Source: Cryobacterium tepidiphilum
Lineage (GTDB): Bacteria; Actinomycetota; Actinomycetes; Actinomycetales; Microbacteriaceae
Length of the DNA: 64,000 bases
Reading direction: 5' to 3'
Assembly: GCF_003716325.1 (NCBI RefSeq)
Contig: NZ_RDSR01000005.1
Span: forward strand, 1 to 64,000
The notes under the pieces are model-generated. The model was given only the letters and a program-made list of their open reading frames with translations, was not told the DNA's origin and did no database searches. Shown here piece by piece: positions 1 through 8,494 of the stretch. The position numbers were made by a program, and so were the translations under genes. Within the stretch, counting starts at the first letter, position 1. Each line of letters opens with the position of its first letter.

Positions 1-141
1 AGGGACTCGACATCCAGAAGCTGACGCTGACCATCATCACGACCCTGCATGAAACAAGTCTTAACCCAACCAACCGACCACCCCAGAGGCGCGCCTTAAA
101 CCGCCGAATTGTTCAGCAGCCTCCTAGGGAGAGTTGGCCCC
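1..141. other. Left-edge segment without assignable gene
   Basis: One plus-strand frame is open from the window edge to about position 151, but the encoded residues match nothing I recognise and the segment is less GC-rich than its surroundings. It may hold the end of a gene lying left of the window or just the hrpA downstream region. Confidence 0.3.
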
Positions 142-3100
142 TCACGTGGTGAGCACCTTCTGGATGCGCTGCAGCGAGACACTCTCCGCGGCGCGCAACT
201 CCTGCGCGAACAGGCTGATGCGCAGTTCCTCGATCATCCAGCGCGCCCGCGTCAGGTTGGGGGCAGCGGATGCCGGCAGCGGCAGCGTGCCGCCGGCGTC
301 GGTGAAGCGCGCGAGCGCGGCCTGTGCCTCGTTCATCCACACCCGGTCCCGGCCGGGGTTCCCCTCCAGCTTGCCCACCCGGGCGGTGATGCCGGCGAGG
401 TAGCGCGGCAGGTGCCGCAGCTGGGCGAGGCCGGTGGCGCTGACGAACCCGGGGTAGACCAGCGCGTCCAGCTGGGCACGGGCATCCGTCAACGCGGGAA
501 GCAGGGCCATGCTCGTCGCGCCCTTGAGCGACTTGTCGGCGGCGCGCGCGGCGGTGAGGATGCGGGCGACGAGCCCGACGGTCTCGAACATGGCGTCCAT
601 GACGACGCCCGACACCCGGTCGCGGATGCTCTCGAACTCGGCGCGCATGAACACCTGCCCGCCCGGCTTCACCCGCTGCAGCACGTCGTCGACACATGCG
701 GCGAGGCAGTCGTCGAAGAGGGCCTGCGTTGAGCGGTAGGGGCTGGTGGCGAGGCTCAGCTTCTCGGCGCCGGTGAGGTGCTGCTGCACGTAGGCGACCG
801 GCGATGGCGTGGCCAGGAGCAGCAGCCGGCGAACACCGGCCGGGAGGGTGCGCGCCTGCTCCGCCTCGGTGCTCATCAGCCGGATGGCGACAGAATCGCC
901 CTCGTCGATGAGGGTCGGGTAGGCGCGGATGACGTTCTTCGCCTGCCCGGCGCCGGCCTGTTCGGTGTCGATGAAGCGGGGGAGCTCGCCGAAGTCCCAG
1001 GTGGTGAGGCCGGTGCGCTCGATCGCGTGCGGGGCGCTGGCAACGGATGCCGCCGCCACGCTTTCGCGCGCCAGGCTGCCGAGTCGCCGCTGCAGGTCGC
1101 GGAGGTCCTTGCCGTCAGCGACGGAGCGGCCACGCTCGTCGACCACGCGGAACGACATGCGCAGGTGGGCGGGAATGCGGGCGAGGTCGAAGTCGGCGGA
1201 GGTCACGCGCACGTGCGTGAGCCGCTGGATGAGCGTGGCGATCGTATCGGTGAACGGCACGTCGAGGTCGGGCTCGGGCGGGAGCTCGGCGAGCAACCGG
1301 GCCGCCCAGTCGGCCGCCGGCACGACGTTGCGGCGGATGGCCTTCGGCAGGGACTTGATCAGGGCGGTGACGAGGTCGGCGCGGAACCCGGGCACCTGCC
1401 AGTCGAACCCGGTGGGGGAGAGCCGGGCCAGGAGTGGGAGTGGCACCTGCACGGTGACGCCGTCGTCCTCGGAACCCGGTTCGAAGCGGTAGCTGAGCGC
1501 GAACTGCTGGTCCGCTTGCCGCCACACGGGCGGAAAGAGCGTCTCGTCGACATCGGGCGCATCCTCGGGGAGGAGCGTCTCGGCCGTCATCGTGAGCAGG
1601 TCGGGCGTCTCCTGGCGCGCCGTGCGCCACCAGGTCTCGAACGACCGGGTGGAGGAGACGTCGGCGGGAATGCGCCGGTGGTAGAACTCGAACACCGCCT
1701 CGTCGTCGAAGAGGATGTCGCGGCGCCGGGTGCGCTCCTCGAGCTGTGCGAGCTCCTCACGAAGGGCGCGGTTGGCCGTGTCGAACGCGCTCAGCCGCCG
1801 GTCGAGGCGCTCGATGTCCCACTCGCCCTGCACGAGGGCGTGACGGATGAACAGGTCGCGTGCGTATTCGGGGTCGACGCGGGAGAACTGGATCCGTCGG
1901 CGGGGAATGATCGGCACGCCGTAGAGGGTCACGCGCTCATAGGCGACGACGGAGCCCTGCTTCTTCTCCCAGTGCGGCTCGGAGTAGCTGCGCTTGCAGA
2001 GGGAGCCGGCCAGCGGTTCGGCCCAGGCGGGGTCGATCGCGGCGTTCATGCGGGCGAACAGCCGGCTCGTCTCGACGAGCTCGGCGCTCATGACCGCGTT
2101 GGGCTGCTTCTTCGCCAGCGCGGAACCGGGGAACAGGACGAAGCGCTGTTGCCGGGCTCCGATGTAATCGCGCTTGGCGGTGTCTTTCAGGCCGAGGTGG
2201 GAGAGCAGGCCGGCGAGCAGTGACCGGTGGATGCCGTCGGGGTTGACCGCCGGTTCACCCAGGTGCAGGCCGAGCGGCTTGGCGAGCTGGCGGAGCTGCC
2301 GGTAGACGTCCTGCCATTCGCGCACGCGCAGGTAGTTGAGGAACTCGTTCTTGCACAGCCTGCGGAAGGCGCTGGAGCCGAGCTCCTTCTGCTTCTCCTC
2401 AAGGTAGTTCCAGAGGTTCAACAGGGTGAGGAAGTCGCTCGTGGGGTCGACGAACCGGGCGTGGCGTTCGTCGGCCTGCTGCCGGCGCTCCAACGGGCGC
2501 TCCCGCGGGTCCTGGATGGTGAGGCCGGCGACGATGGCGAGCACCTCGCGGCTGGTGCCCTGCGCCTTCGACTCGACGACCATGCGTCCGAAGCGCGGGT
2601 CGATGGGGAGCTTGGCGAGCTGGTGACCCACCCGGGTGAGGCGGCTGACCGCCGTGGACTTCGCATCCCGGTTCTCGATCGCGCCGAGCTCGGCGAGGAG
2701 GTCGAGGCCGTCTTTGATGCCGCGGGAGTCGGGCGGGGTGAGGAACGGAAAGGCGGCGATGTCGCCGAGGCCGAGGGAGATCATCTGCAGGATGACGGCT
2801 GCGAGGTTGGTGCGGAGGACCTCCGGCTCGGTGTACTCCGGGCGGCGGTTGAAGTCCTCCTCGGAGTACAGGCGGATCGCGATGCCGTTGCTGGTGCGGC
2901 CGCTGCGGCCCGAGCGCTGGTTGGCGGAGGCCTGTGAGATCGCCTCGATCGGCAGCCGCTGCACCTTGGAGCGCGCGCTGTAGCGGCTGATGCGGGCGGT
3001 GCCGGCGTCGATCACGTACTTGATGCCGGGCACGGTGAGGCTGGTCTCGGCGACGTTCGTGGCCAGCACGATGCGGCGGCGCACGCCGGCGATCGTCGAC

Positions 3101-3987
3101 GGCTGGAAAACCTTGTGCTGGTCGGCGGCGGAGAGGCGGCCGTAGAGCGGGAGCACCTCTGTTGGGGCGGTGCGGCCGGCGGAGGCGAACTTGCCGTTCA
3201 GTGCGTCGGCGGCGTCACGGATCTCATTCTCACCGGAGAGGAACACGAGCACGTCGCCGGTGGATTCGCGTTCCAGCTCGTCGAGGGCGGCGCTGATGCC
3301 CTCGATGTAGTCGCGGTCGACGGATGCCGTGGCCGGGCCACCGGCATCCGTTTCGTCGCTGTCGTCGTCGGTCTCGGCCTCGGCGACGAGCGGCCGATAG
3401 CGGATCTCGACCGGGTAGGTGCGGCCGGACACCTCGATGATGGGCGCAGGGGTGCCGTCGGGTTTCGCGAAGTGCGCGGCGAAGCTCTGCGGGTCGATGG
3501 TCGCAGAGGTGATGATGACCTTGAGGTCGGGGCGCTGGGGGAGGAGCTGACGGAGGTAGCCGAGCAGGAAGTCGATGTTGAGGGTGCGCTCGTGGGCCTC
3601 GTCGATGATGATGGTGTCGTATTTGCGCAGCAGCTTGTCGCGGTGCATCTCGTTGAGCAGGATGCCGTCGGTCATCAGCTTGATGCGGGTGTCGGCGCCG
3701 ACCTTATCGGTGAAGCGCACCTGGTAGCCGACGAGCTGGCCGACTTCCTGGCCGAGCTCGTCGGCGATGCGCTCGGCGATAGTGCGGGCGGCGAGGCGGC
3801 GCGGTTGGGTGTGGCCGATGCTCTCGCGGCCGAGCTCGAGGCAGATCTTGGGCAGCTGCGTGGTCTTGCCCGAGCCCGTGGCCCCGGCGACGATGACGAC
3901 CTGGTTGTCGCGGATCGCCTCGGCGATGTCAGCGCGCTTCTGGCTGACCGGAAGCTCCGGGGGGAAGGTGATCTGCGCGGGAATCAT
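142..3987 (-). CDS. hrpA: ATP-dependent RNA helicase HrpA
   Basis: DEAH-box helicase of 1281 aa, the usual length for HrpA. Visible motifs are Walker A GATGSGKT at residues 35-42, DEAH at 129-132, a SAT motif about 30 residues later and a motif VI of the QRSGRSGR type. The long C-terminal part matches the HrpA-specific OB-fold/DUF3418 region in size and position. Family members unwind RNA and are linked to rescue of stalled ribosomes; a cytoplasmic role is inferred. The ATG at 3987 is preceded by a GGAGGG ribosome binding site. It is transcribed alone, away from the regulator at 4159. Identification is secure. Confidence 0.97.
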   Translation of the reverse strand: MIPAQITFPPELPVSQKRADIAEAIRDNQVVIVAGATGSGKTTQLPKICLELGRESIGHTQPRRLAARTIAERIADELGQEVGQLVGYQVRFTDKVGADTRIKLMTDGILLNEMHRDKLLRKYDTIIIDEAHERTLNIDFLLGYLRQLLPQRPDLKVIITSATIDPQSFAAHFAKPDGTPAPIIEVSGRTYPVEIRYRPLVAEAETDDDSDETDAGGPATASVDRDYIEGISAALDELERESTGDVLVFLSGENEIRDAADALNGKFASAGRTAPTEVLPLYGRLSAADQHKVFQPSTIAGVRRRIVLATNVAETSLTVPGIKYVIDAGTARISRYSARSKVQRLPIEAISQASANQRSGRSGRTSNGIAIRLYSEEDFNRRPEYTEPEVLRTNLAAVILQMISLGLGDIAAFPFLTPPDSRGIKDGLDLLAELGAIENRDAKSTAVSRLTRVGHQLAKLPIDPRFGRMVVESKAQGTSREVLAIVAGLTIQDPRERPLERRQQADERHARFVDPTSDFLTLLNLWNYLEEKQKELGSSAFRRLCKNEFLNYLRVREWQDVYRQLRQLAKPLGLHLGEPAVNPDGIHRSLLAGLLSHLGLKDTAKRDYIGARQQRFVLFPGSALAKKQPNAVMSAELVETSRLFARMNAAIDPAWAEPLAGSLCKRSYSEPHWEKKQGSVVAYERVTLYGVPIIPRRRIQFSRVDPEYARDLFIRHALVQGEWDIERLDRRLSAFDTANRALREELAQLEERTRRRDILFDDEAVFEFYHRRIPADVSSTRSFETWWRTARQETPDLLTMTAETLLPEDAPDVDETLFPPVWRQADQQFALSYRFEPGSEDDGVTVQVPLPLLARLSPTGFDWQVPGFRADLVTALIKSLPKAIRRNVVPAADWAARLLAELPPEPDLDVPFTDTIATLIQRLTHVRVTSADFDLARIPAHLRMSFRVVDERGRSVADGKDLRDLQRRLGSLARESVAAASVASAPHAIERTGLTTWDFGELPRFIDTEQAGAGQAKNVIRAYPTLIDEGDSVAIRLMSTEAEQARTLPAGVRRLLLLATPSPVAYVQQHLTGAEKLSLATSPYRSTQALFDDCLAACVDDVLQRVKPGGQVFMRAEFESIRDRVSGVVMDAMFETVGLVARILTAARAADKSLKGATSMALLPALTDARAQLDALVYPGFVSATGLAQLRHLPRYLAGITARVGKLEGNPGRDRVWMNEAQAALARFTDAGGTLPLPASAAPNLTRARWMIEELRISLFAQELRAAESVSLQRIQKVLTT

Positions 3988-4131
3988 GAGCCCTCCATCC
4001 TATTGCGCCTCGCCCTGCTCCCGGCCGCGTGCTGCGCCGACTGCTGCGCCCGGAGGATGGTGCCGCGTTTTCGTTGTCGCTGACCGGCGCTGCCCCGATG
4101 ATCGTGAAGTCAAAAGTGGGAGCGACAGCGA

Positions 4132-4154
4132 TTAAGCGGAGAATGTTACGCTCA
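4132..4154 (+). promoter_or_regulatory. Extended -10 promoter with candidate operator, leaderless start
   Basis: The segment contains TGTTACGCT (TG at 4144-4145, hexamer TACGCT at 4147-4152), an extended -10 whose last base lies exactly 6 nt before the ATG at 4159, so +1 should be the A of the start codon. Upstream bases TTAAGCGGAG are shared, with few changes, with the site at 5415-5437. Together they form a roughly 23-bp motif with imperfect inverted ends (TAAGCG ... CGCTCA). I infer a core promoter overlapped by a common regulator site. Confidence 0.6.
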
Positions 4155-4158
4155 AAGG

Positions 4159-4911
4159 ATGGATCGAGAGCTACCGGGGGCGCAGCGCACTGAGCTGACG
4201 CCGGGAGCGCGGCGCATCGAACCGGCCGCGAACCTGGCGACGCCGGTGGCGGGCATGCGCGGGCGTGTGCTCGATACGGTGCTGCAATCCGTCGGCCCGA
4301 TCGACGCCGCGGGAGTGGCTGCGCAGCTGGGCCTGCATGTCACAACTGTGCGGTTCCACCTGGATCAGCTCGAGCGCGCGGTGCTGATCCGGCGGTCGGT
4401 GGAGCGCGTCGGATCTCGCGGACGCCCGCGCGTGGTGTTCGCGCCAGCGCCGTCCGCTCGCGTGGAGGGTGCCCAGCGCGACTTGACCGACGCGCTCGTC
4501 AGCGCCCTAAGCGACGACGCTGACGGCGGCCGGGGCAGGGCCATCCGGGCGGGTGAGGCGTGGTCGGAGCAGTTCGAGCCGACATTGACCGAGGCAGCGG
4601 CGGAAGGCGGCGCCGCGGCATCCCTTGTGGCGCTTCTCGACACGCTCGGCTTCGACCCGCAACTCTCGACCGTCGAGGAGGCAGCGGTCGAGGATCGAGC
4701 GGCGAGCCTGGAGGCGACCCGCTCGATCGAACTGCACGCATGCCCGTTCCGGGACGCGGCCCGGCGCAAACCCGGCGTCGTATGCTCGGTGCACCTCGGG
4801 CTCCTGCGCGGGGCGTCCCGCGCGCTCGGCCACGACCCGGACGACACCGGACTCCGCCCGTTCGTCGAGCCCGAGCTGTGTGTCGTCGACGTGAACGGCG
4901 ACTGGCGCTAG
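4159..4911 (+). CDS. HTH transcriptional regulator with C-terminal cysteine cluster (SufR/ArsR-like)
   Basis: A 250-aa regulator with a winged helix-turn-helix at about residues 50-75 (IDAAGVAAQLGLHVTTVRFH). The C-terminal region carries H193, C195 (HACPF), C209 and H212 (CSVH) and C241. This layout resembles ArsR/DeoR-type regulators such as SufR that bind an iron-sulfur cluster, so a redox- or NO-sensing cluster is a reasonable inference but is not proven. The neighbouring truncated haemoglobin and DUF2249 protein support a role in nitrosative or redox stress. Its own promoter shares a motif with the 5415-5437 promoter, suggesting autoregulation plus control of the haemoglobin/DUF2249 pair. 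No Shine-Dalgarno spacing fits better than the leaderless ATG. Confidence 0.75.
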   Translation: MDRELPGAQRTELTPGARRIEPAANLATPVAGMRGRVLDTVLQSVGPIDAAGVAAQLGLHVTTVRFHLDQLERAVLIRRSVERVGSRGRPRVVFAPAPSARVEGAQRDLTDALVSALSDDADGGRGRAIRAGEAWSEQFEPTLTEAAAEGGAAASLVALLDTLGFDPQLSTVEEAAVEDRAASLEATRSIELHACPFRDAARRKPGVVCSVHLGLLRGASRALGHDPDDTGLRPFVEPELCVVDVNGDWR

Positions 4912-4923
4912 CTGCCGGCCCGG

Positions 4924-5415
4924 CTACGCGGGCGCATCCGCAGCCCGCACCGGCCCGGTCCCCATGGCAGCGTAGGCCGACCGCGAGTGGATCGAACCGA
5001 ATTCGCTGCCCGACTGGCCCTGCAGCCGGCGATGGATCGACCCGGCGATGCGTCGCGCCTGCAGCTTCGCGAGCTCCGCCTTCTCCCCGGCGAAGTGTTC
5101 GTCGACGTTCCGAACCCAGATCGACAGCCAGCGGTCGAAGTGCTCGCCGGTCAGCAGCACCTTCTTGTTCAGGTTGAGATGCAGCGCCAGGGTGTTCCTG
5201 CGGTACAGTCCAGCGCGGAACAGCACGGTCTCCCAGAAGTCGCACATGATCGGCATGTGGTGGTCGAGGTCCATGTGCGCGATCTCGGTGAAGATCGGCC
5301 CCAGGAGCTCGTCCGCGAATGCGCGCCGGTAGAACTCCTTCACCAGGCCGTAGACGTCGTCGCGGTTCTGCAGGTCGGGGAGCGTCGCATCCATGCCCTC
5401 AACGATATCCAACAT
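4924..5415 (-). CDS. Group III truncated haemoglobin
   Basis: A 163-aa globin of the truncated group III (Ctb-like) type. Aligned by eye with Campylobacter jejuni Ctb, the B10 tyrosine is Y29 (EFYRRAF), the E7 region is DHH 51-53, the proximal F8 histidine is H79 (LALHLNL) and the G8 tryptophan is W96 (FDRWL). Such globins bind O2 and NO and are implicated in NO or oxygen handling. A second possible ATG at 5394 gives an N-terminus closer to relatives (MDATLPDLQNRDD). A TATGTT box at 5416-5411 would suit that shorter start, whereas TAACAT slightly further upstream would suit 5415. The gene is divergent from the DUF2249 gene, so both promoters overlap in about 30 bp. Confidence 0.88.
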   Translation of the reverse strand: MLDIVEGMDATLPDLQNRDDVYGLVKEFYRRAFADELLGPIFTEIAHMDLDHHMPIMCDFWETVLFRAGLYRRNTLALHLNLNKKVLLTGEHFDRWLSIWVRNVDEHFAGEKAELAKLQARRIAGSIHRRLQGQSGSEFGSIHSRSAYAAMGTGPVRAADAPA

Positions 5416-5437
5416 AAAACGGATGATGTTACGTTTA
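5415..5437 (+). promoter_or_regulatory. Extended -10 promoter/operator between haemoglobin and DUF2249 genes
   Basis: TGTTACGTT (TG at 5427-5428, hexamer TACGTT at 5430-5435) ends 6 nt before the ATG at 5442, predicting a leaderless mRNA. The 23-bp segment matches 4132-4154 at most positions: T-A/T-AA-A/G-CGGA, two variable bases, then ATGTTACG, T/C, T, T/C, A. It has imperfect inverted ends (TAAAACG ... CGTTTA). It also lies immediately upstream of the haemoglobin start on the other strand, so one bound regulator could control both directions. Confidence 0.6.
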
Positions 5438-5441
5438 ATCC

Positions 5442-5759
5442 ATGAAGCAGCCCATTGAGTTGACGGATGCCTCGGCGCGCCCCGGACATAGCTGCGAGTG
5501 CGGCATCCTCGACGAGCCCGACTATCCCGCCTTCGACGTGCGCCCAGTGCCGCACGCTATCCGGCACGCGACCGTCTTCGGCGCCCTCGAGTCAATCGCC
5601 GTCGGCGGCGGACTCATCCTGGTGGCGCCGCACGACCCGCTGCCGCTCCTCGCCCAGATTGAGGACCGTATGCCGGGCCGCTTCGCCGTGAGCTACCTCG
5701 AGCGCGTCCCGGAGGCCTGGCGCCTGCTCTTCGTGCGCCCGCTTCCCGTGCGGCAGTGA
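5442..5759 (+). CDS. DUF2249 domain protein
   Basis: A 105-aa protein matching the DUF2249 pattern: FDVRPVPHAIRHATVF, then GGGLILVAPHDPLPLL, then a YLE-x-VPEAWRLLFVR end. An N-terminal CEC motif (HSCECG) precedes the domain. DUF2249 proteins are often found beside hemerythrins, globins or denitrification genes, and a redox or NO-related role is inferred from that and from the neighbours here. The biochemical function is unknown. The start is leaderless, and the gene overlaps the next one by 4 nt (GTGA). Confidence 0.8.
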   Translation: MKQPIELTDASARPGHSCECGILDEPDYPAFDVRPVPHAIRHATVFGALESIAVGGGLILVAPHDPLPLLAQIEDRMPGRFAVSYLERVPEAWRLLFVRPLPVRQ

Positions 5760-6244
5760 GCGCCGAGGTGGTGCCGGCCCCGGCGCCGGTCGGCGACCGA
5801 CCCCGGCCGGGCGCCTGCTCGATCTTCGGCACGGCATCCATCATTGTCGGCGGCCTCGTCGCAGCGGTGACCTCGCCGCTGCAGCTGGCCCACGGGTCGT
5901 GGGCGGCCGCCTACCTCGTGCTGGTGAACGGCGTGGCGCAGATCGCGCTCGGGGCGTCGCAGGCGGCACTCGCCGCAAAGCCCTCGCGGGCCGCCGTCGT
6001 CGGCGAACTCGTGGCGTGGAACGCCGGGAGCGCAGCTGTCATCGGCGGAACGCTGATGCGCCTCCCGCTCATCGTCGACGCGGGCGGGCTCCTGCTGGTC
6101 ATCGCCCTCGCCATGATGATCGCCACCGTGCACGGCAAGGCCGCCGGCCCGGGGTGGGCGCTCTGGACGTACCGGCTGCTGCTGGTCATCGTGCTGGTGA
6201 GCATTCCGATCGGGCTCGTGCTGGCCCACCTGCGCGCGGCATAG
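5756..6244 (+). CDS. Small multi-pass membrane protein
   Basis: A 162-aa protein with about five hydrophobic segments, ending in LLLVIVLVSIPIGLVLAHL. The GTG start overlaps the stop of the DUF2249 gene, so the two are translationally coupled and probably work in the same stress response. No metal-binding or catalytic motif is evident. The family is not recognised, and its role as a redox or NO partner rests on context only. Confidence 0.7.
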   Translation: MSAEVVPAPAPVGDRPRPGACSIFGTASIIVGGLVAAVTSPLQLAHGSWAAAYLVLVNGVAQIALGASQAALAAKPSRAAVVGELVAWNAGSAAVIGGTLMRLPLIVDAGGLLLVIALAMMIATVHGKAAGPGWALWTYRLLLVIVLVSIPIGLVLAHLRAA

Positions 6245-6270
6245 CGAAAGCCTTGCGCGCACGGGCAGCC

Positions 6271-6573
6271 TCAATCGCGGAGCGGCGAGCCGACCACGTC
6301 GAAATAGTGGCTCGTCATCTGCCCGGAGAGCAGTGGCATGGCCTCGGCTATGCCGGCTCGCACCGATTCGAGGTCGAGAGACGCCCGGTGCGCCTCCTCG
6401 GTTTCCCACAACTCGGCGACGAACACCGTGTCGGCTTCGTCGTCACGGATGCCGACCTCATACAAGAGGCAGCCGGCCTGCGCGAGCTCGTCGCCTCGTC
6501 TCGTGAGAAGAGCGACCAGCTCGTCCCGTCGACCGGGTTTCGTCCCGAGGGTCCCCAAGCGAGCATGTGTCAT
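6271..6573 (-). CDS. Antibiotic biosynthesis monooxygenase (ABM) domain protein
   Basis: A 100-aa protein with the dimeric alpha/beta ABM fold pattern: RLGTLGTKPGRRDELVALL, CLLYEVGIRDDEADTVFVAELWETEEAHRASL, ending with a YFDV strand. Such proteins include quinol monooxygenases and haem-degrading or detoxifying enzymes; this one cannot be assigned further. An alternative ATG lies 6 codons upstream at 6591. It stands alone, transcribed towards the DUF2249 operon. Confidence 0.8.
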   Translation of the reverse strand: MTHARLGTLGTKPGRRDELVALLTRRGDELAQAGCLLYEVGIRDDEADTVFVAELWETEEAHRASLDLESVRAGIAEAMPLLSGQMTSHYFDVVGSPLRD

Positions 6574-6649
6574 CCGTCGATTCTCGATCATCACCGGCGG
6601 TGAGGCCAAACCTGCGGGAGGGCAACCATCTGTTGCGGCCGCAGAGTAG

Positions 6650-6662
6650 TTTGTGTTACAAA
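6650..6662 (+). promoter_or_regulatory. Palindrome over the -10 region of the ABC export operon
   Basis: TTTGT and ACAAA form a perfect 5-bp inverted repeat around GTT. The same bases give TGTTAC placed 15 nt before the ATG at 6669, exactly as in the leaderless promoters at 4159 and 5442. A repressor bound here would block RNA polymerase. The winged-helix protein encoded at 7302 in the same operon is the obvious candidate. Confidence 0.45.
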
Positions 6663-6668
6663 GTTCCC

Positions 6669-7298
6669 ATGGAAGAACACGAGGACCTGAGCCCGCAGCG
6701 GATGCTCCAGCTCCTGGGCGAGCAGCAGCGACATGTCGAGCGCGCCCAGCTCGCCCCGGTCCCATGGCTCTACGGCACGTGGGGTGTCGCCTGGCTTGTG
6801 GGCTTCCTCGCCCTGTGGTCGACGAGCCCGGCTGGGAACCCCTGGTTCACGGTGCCCGGCCCCCTCGCTGCGGGCGTGTTCGGGGCACTTATCACCTCGT
6901 CCGTGGTCGCCTCGGCGATCATCGGATCACGGATCAACCGCGGTGTGCGAGGAACCTCAACGTTCGGCGGCGTCGTCTACGGCCTCTCCTGGCCGCTCTG
7001 CGGAACGGCGTTCGCCCTCGTCGGCACCGGGCTGATCGCCAACGGCATGTCCAGCGAGCTCGCCAGCATCTACTTCCCGTCCGCATACGCGCTGATGTGC
7101 GGGGCCCTCTACCTCGGCGGGGCGGCGCTCTGGCGCGACGGCGGACAGCTTGCCGTGGCGATCGCGCTCCTGGCCGTCGGGGCTATTGCGCCGTACTTCG
7201 GCGCTCCGGGCAACAACCTCTTCATGGCACTGGCCGCCGGCGGAACCTTCCTTGCCGCCGCTGTCGTGGTCGCGAAGAACCCCACGCGGGGCCGGTGA
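6669..7298 (+). CDS. Conserved multi-pass membrane protein of ABC operon
   Basis: A 209-aa protein. A short charged N-terminus (MEEHEDLSPQRMLQLLGEQQ) is followed by about six transmembrane stretches. The ATG at 6669 was chosen because a palindromic promoter region sits just upstream with leaderless spacing, and the open frame further upstream lacks a plausible start. It heads an operon with a winged-helix regulator, an ABC ATPase and an ABC-2 permease. The function is unknown; it may be an accessory or sensor component of the exporter. Confidence 0.75.
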   Translation: MEEHEDLSPQRMLQLLGEQQRHVERAQLAPVPWLYGTWGVAWLVGFLALWSTSPAGNPWFTVPGPLAAGVFGALITSSVVASAIIGSRINRGVRGTSTFGGVVYGLSWPLCGTAFALVGTGLIANGMSSELASIYFPSAYALMCGALYLGGAALWRDGGQLAVAIALLAVGAIAPYFGAPGNNLFMALAAGGTFLAAAVVVAKNPTRGR

Positions 7299-7301
7299 CG
7301 C

Positions 7302-7598
7302 GTGGACGAACTCGACCCCGTCATCCACGCCGCCGCGCGGCTGAAGATCACGGCAAGCCTTGCCACGCTCGCTGCCGGCGACCGCATCGCCTTCGCCCGG
7401 CTGCAGGAACTGCTCGGCATGACCGCCGGCAACCTCTCCACACATCTGCGGAAACTCGAGGATGCCGGTTACGTCGAGGCCGTGAAGACCCACCAGGGAC
7501 GCACTCCGGTGACCTGGCTTGCGCTGACCCGCACGGGGCGGCGCGCATTCGAAGACTATATGGAGGCCCTGCGGGGCCTGTTGGGAGAATCCGTATGA
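7302..7598 (+). CDS. Winged-helix transcriptional regulator
   Basis: A 98-aa protein starting at GTG 7302. It is a single winged-helix domain of the MarR/HTH_34 type (LQELLGMTAGNLSTHLRKLEDAGYV, then a TRTGRRAF wing end). It lies between the membrane protein and the ABC ATPase, and its stop overlaps the ATPase start (ATGA at 7595-7598). It most likely controls its own operon through the palindrome at 6650-6662. No ligand-binding domain is present, so the signal cannot be guessed. Confidence 0.85.
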   Translation: MDELDPVIHAAARLKITASLATLAAGDRIAFARLQELLGMTAGNLSTHLRKLEDAGYVEAVKTHQGRTPVTWLALTRTGRRAFEDYMEALRGLLGESV

Positions 7599-8494
7599 CC
7601 ACCCTCGCCCGGCTGCAGAACGTCTCGCGACGATTCGGCGACGTTCTGGCCGTCGATGACGTCAGCCTCGACATCGACTCCGGCACGATTCTGGGGCTCC
7701 TCGGCCCGAACGGCGCCGGCAAGACGACCCTGATCTCCCTGCTCGAGGGGCTCCGGCGCCCGAGCAGCGGCACCGTCGAGCTGTTCGGCGGTTCGCCCCG
7801 CGACCACCGCACACGCCAGGCCCTCGGCAGCACCCCGCAGGAGACCGCTCTGCCGGCCACTCTCAGGGTCGGGGAGGTCATCGACTTCGTCGGCCGGCAT
7901 TTCGACGCGCCCATGACAACGGATGCCGTCGCCGGCGAGTTCGGGCTGGGCGACGTGTTGAAACGGCAGACCGGCTCCCTTTCCGGTGGCCAGAAGCGCC
8001 GGTTGAGCGTGGCGCTGGCCTTCGTCGGCCGGCCGAAGCTGGTGCTGCTCGACGAGCCCACCACGGGCCTCGACGTCGATGCGCGCCGCACACTCTGGGA
8101 CGCGCTGCGCTGCCAGCACGAGAACGGCGCGACCGTGGTCGTCACGAGCCACTACCTCGAGGAGATCGAGGCGCTCGCCCAACGCGTCGTCGTCATGGGG
8201 CACGGGCGCGTGATCGCCGATGACACGCTGCCGGCCGTGCTCGACCGCGTCGCGCTCCGTCAGGTGCGGCTGTCCACCCCCGAGCCCGGCCGCATCGCGG
8301 CCCTGCCCGGAGTGGCGAGCCAGGAAGCGTCCGACGACGGAACGACCACCTTCTACGTGCAGGACTCCGATGCCCTGATCGTCGACCTCGTGCGCGCCGG
8401 CATCCGCTTCGCCGGTCTGACCGTGCGCGGGGCCACCCTCGAGGAGGCCTTCCTCACCCTCACCGCCCACGACGAGTTGGAGGTTGTCCGATGA
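7595..8494 (+). CDS. ABC transporter ATP-binding protein
   Basis: A 299-aa ATPase with Walker A (GPNGAGKTT), signature LSGGQKRRLSV and Walker B LVLLDEPTTGLD, followed by the H-loop segment VVVTSHYLEE. It resembles the CcmA/DrrA-type subunits of ABC-2 exporters. The gene overlaps its neighbours by 4 nt at both ends. It should energise export through the permease at 8491; the substrate (drug, lipid or peptide) is unknown. Confidence 0.93.
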   Translation: MTTLARLQNVSRRFGDVLAVDDVSLDIDSGTILGLLGPNGAGKTTLISLLEGLRRPSSGTVELFGGSPRDHRTRQALGSTPQETALPATLRVGEVIDFVGRHFDAPMTTDAVAGEFGLGDVLKRQTGSLSGGQKRRLSVALAFVGRPKLVLLDEPTTGLDVDARRTLWDALRCQHENGATVVVTSHYLEEIEALAQRVVVMGHGRVIADDTLPAVLDRVALRQVRLSTPEPGRIAALPGVASQEASDDGTTTFYVQDSDALIVDLVRAGIRFAGLTVRGATLEEAFLTLTAHDELEVVR

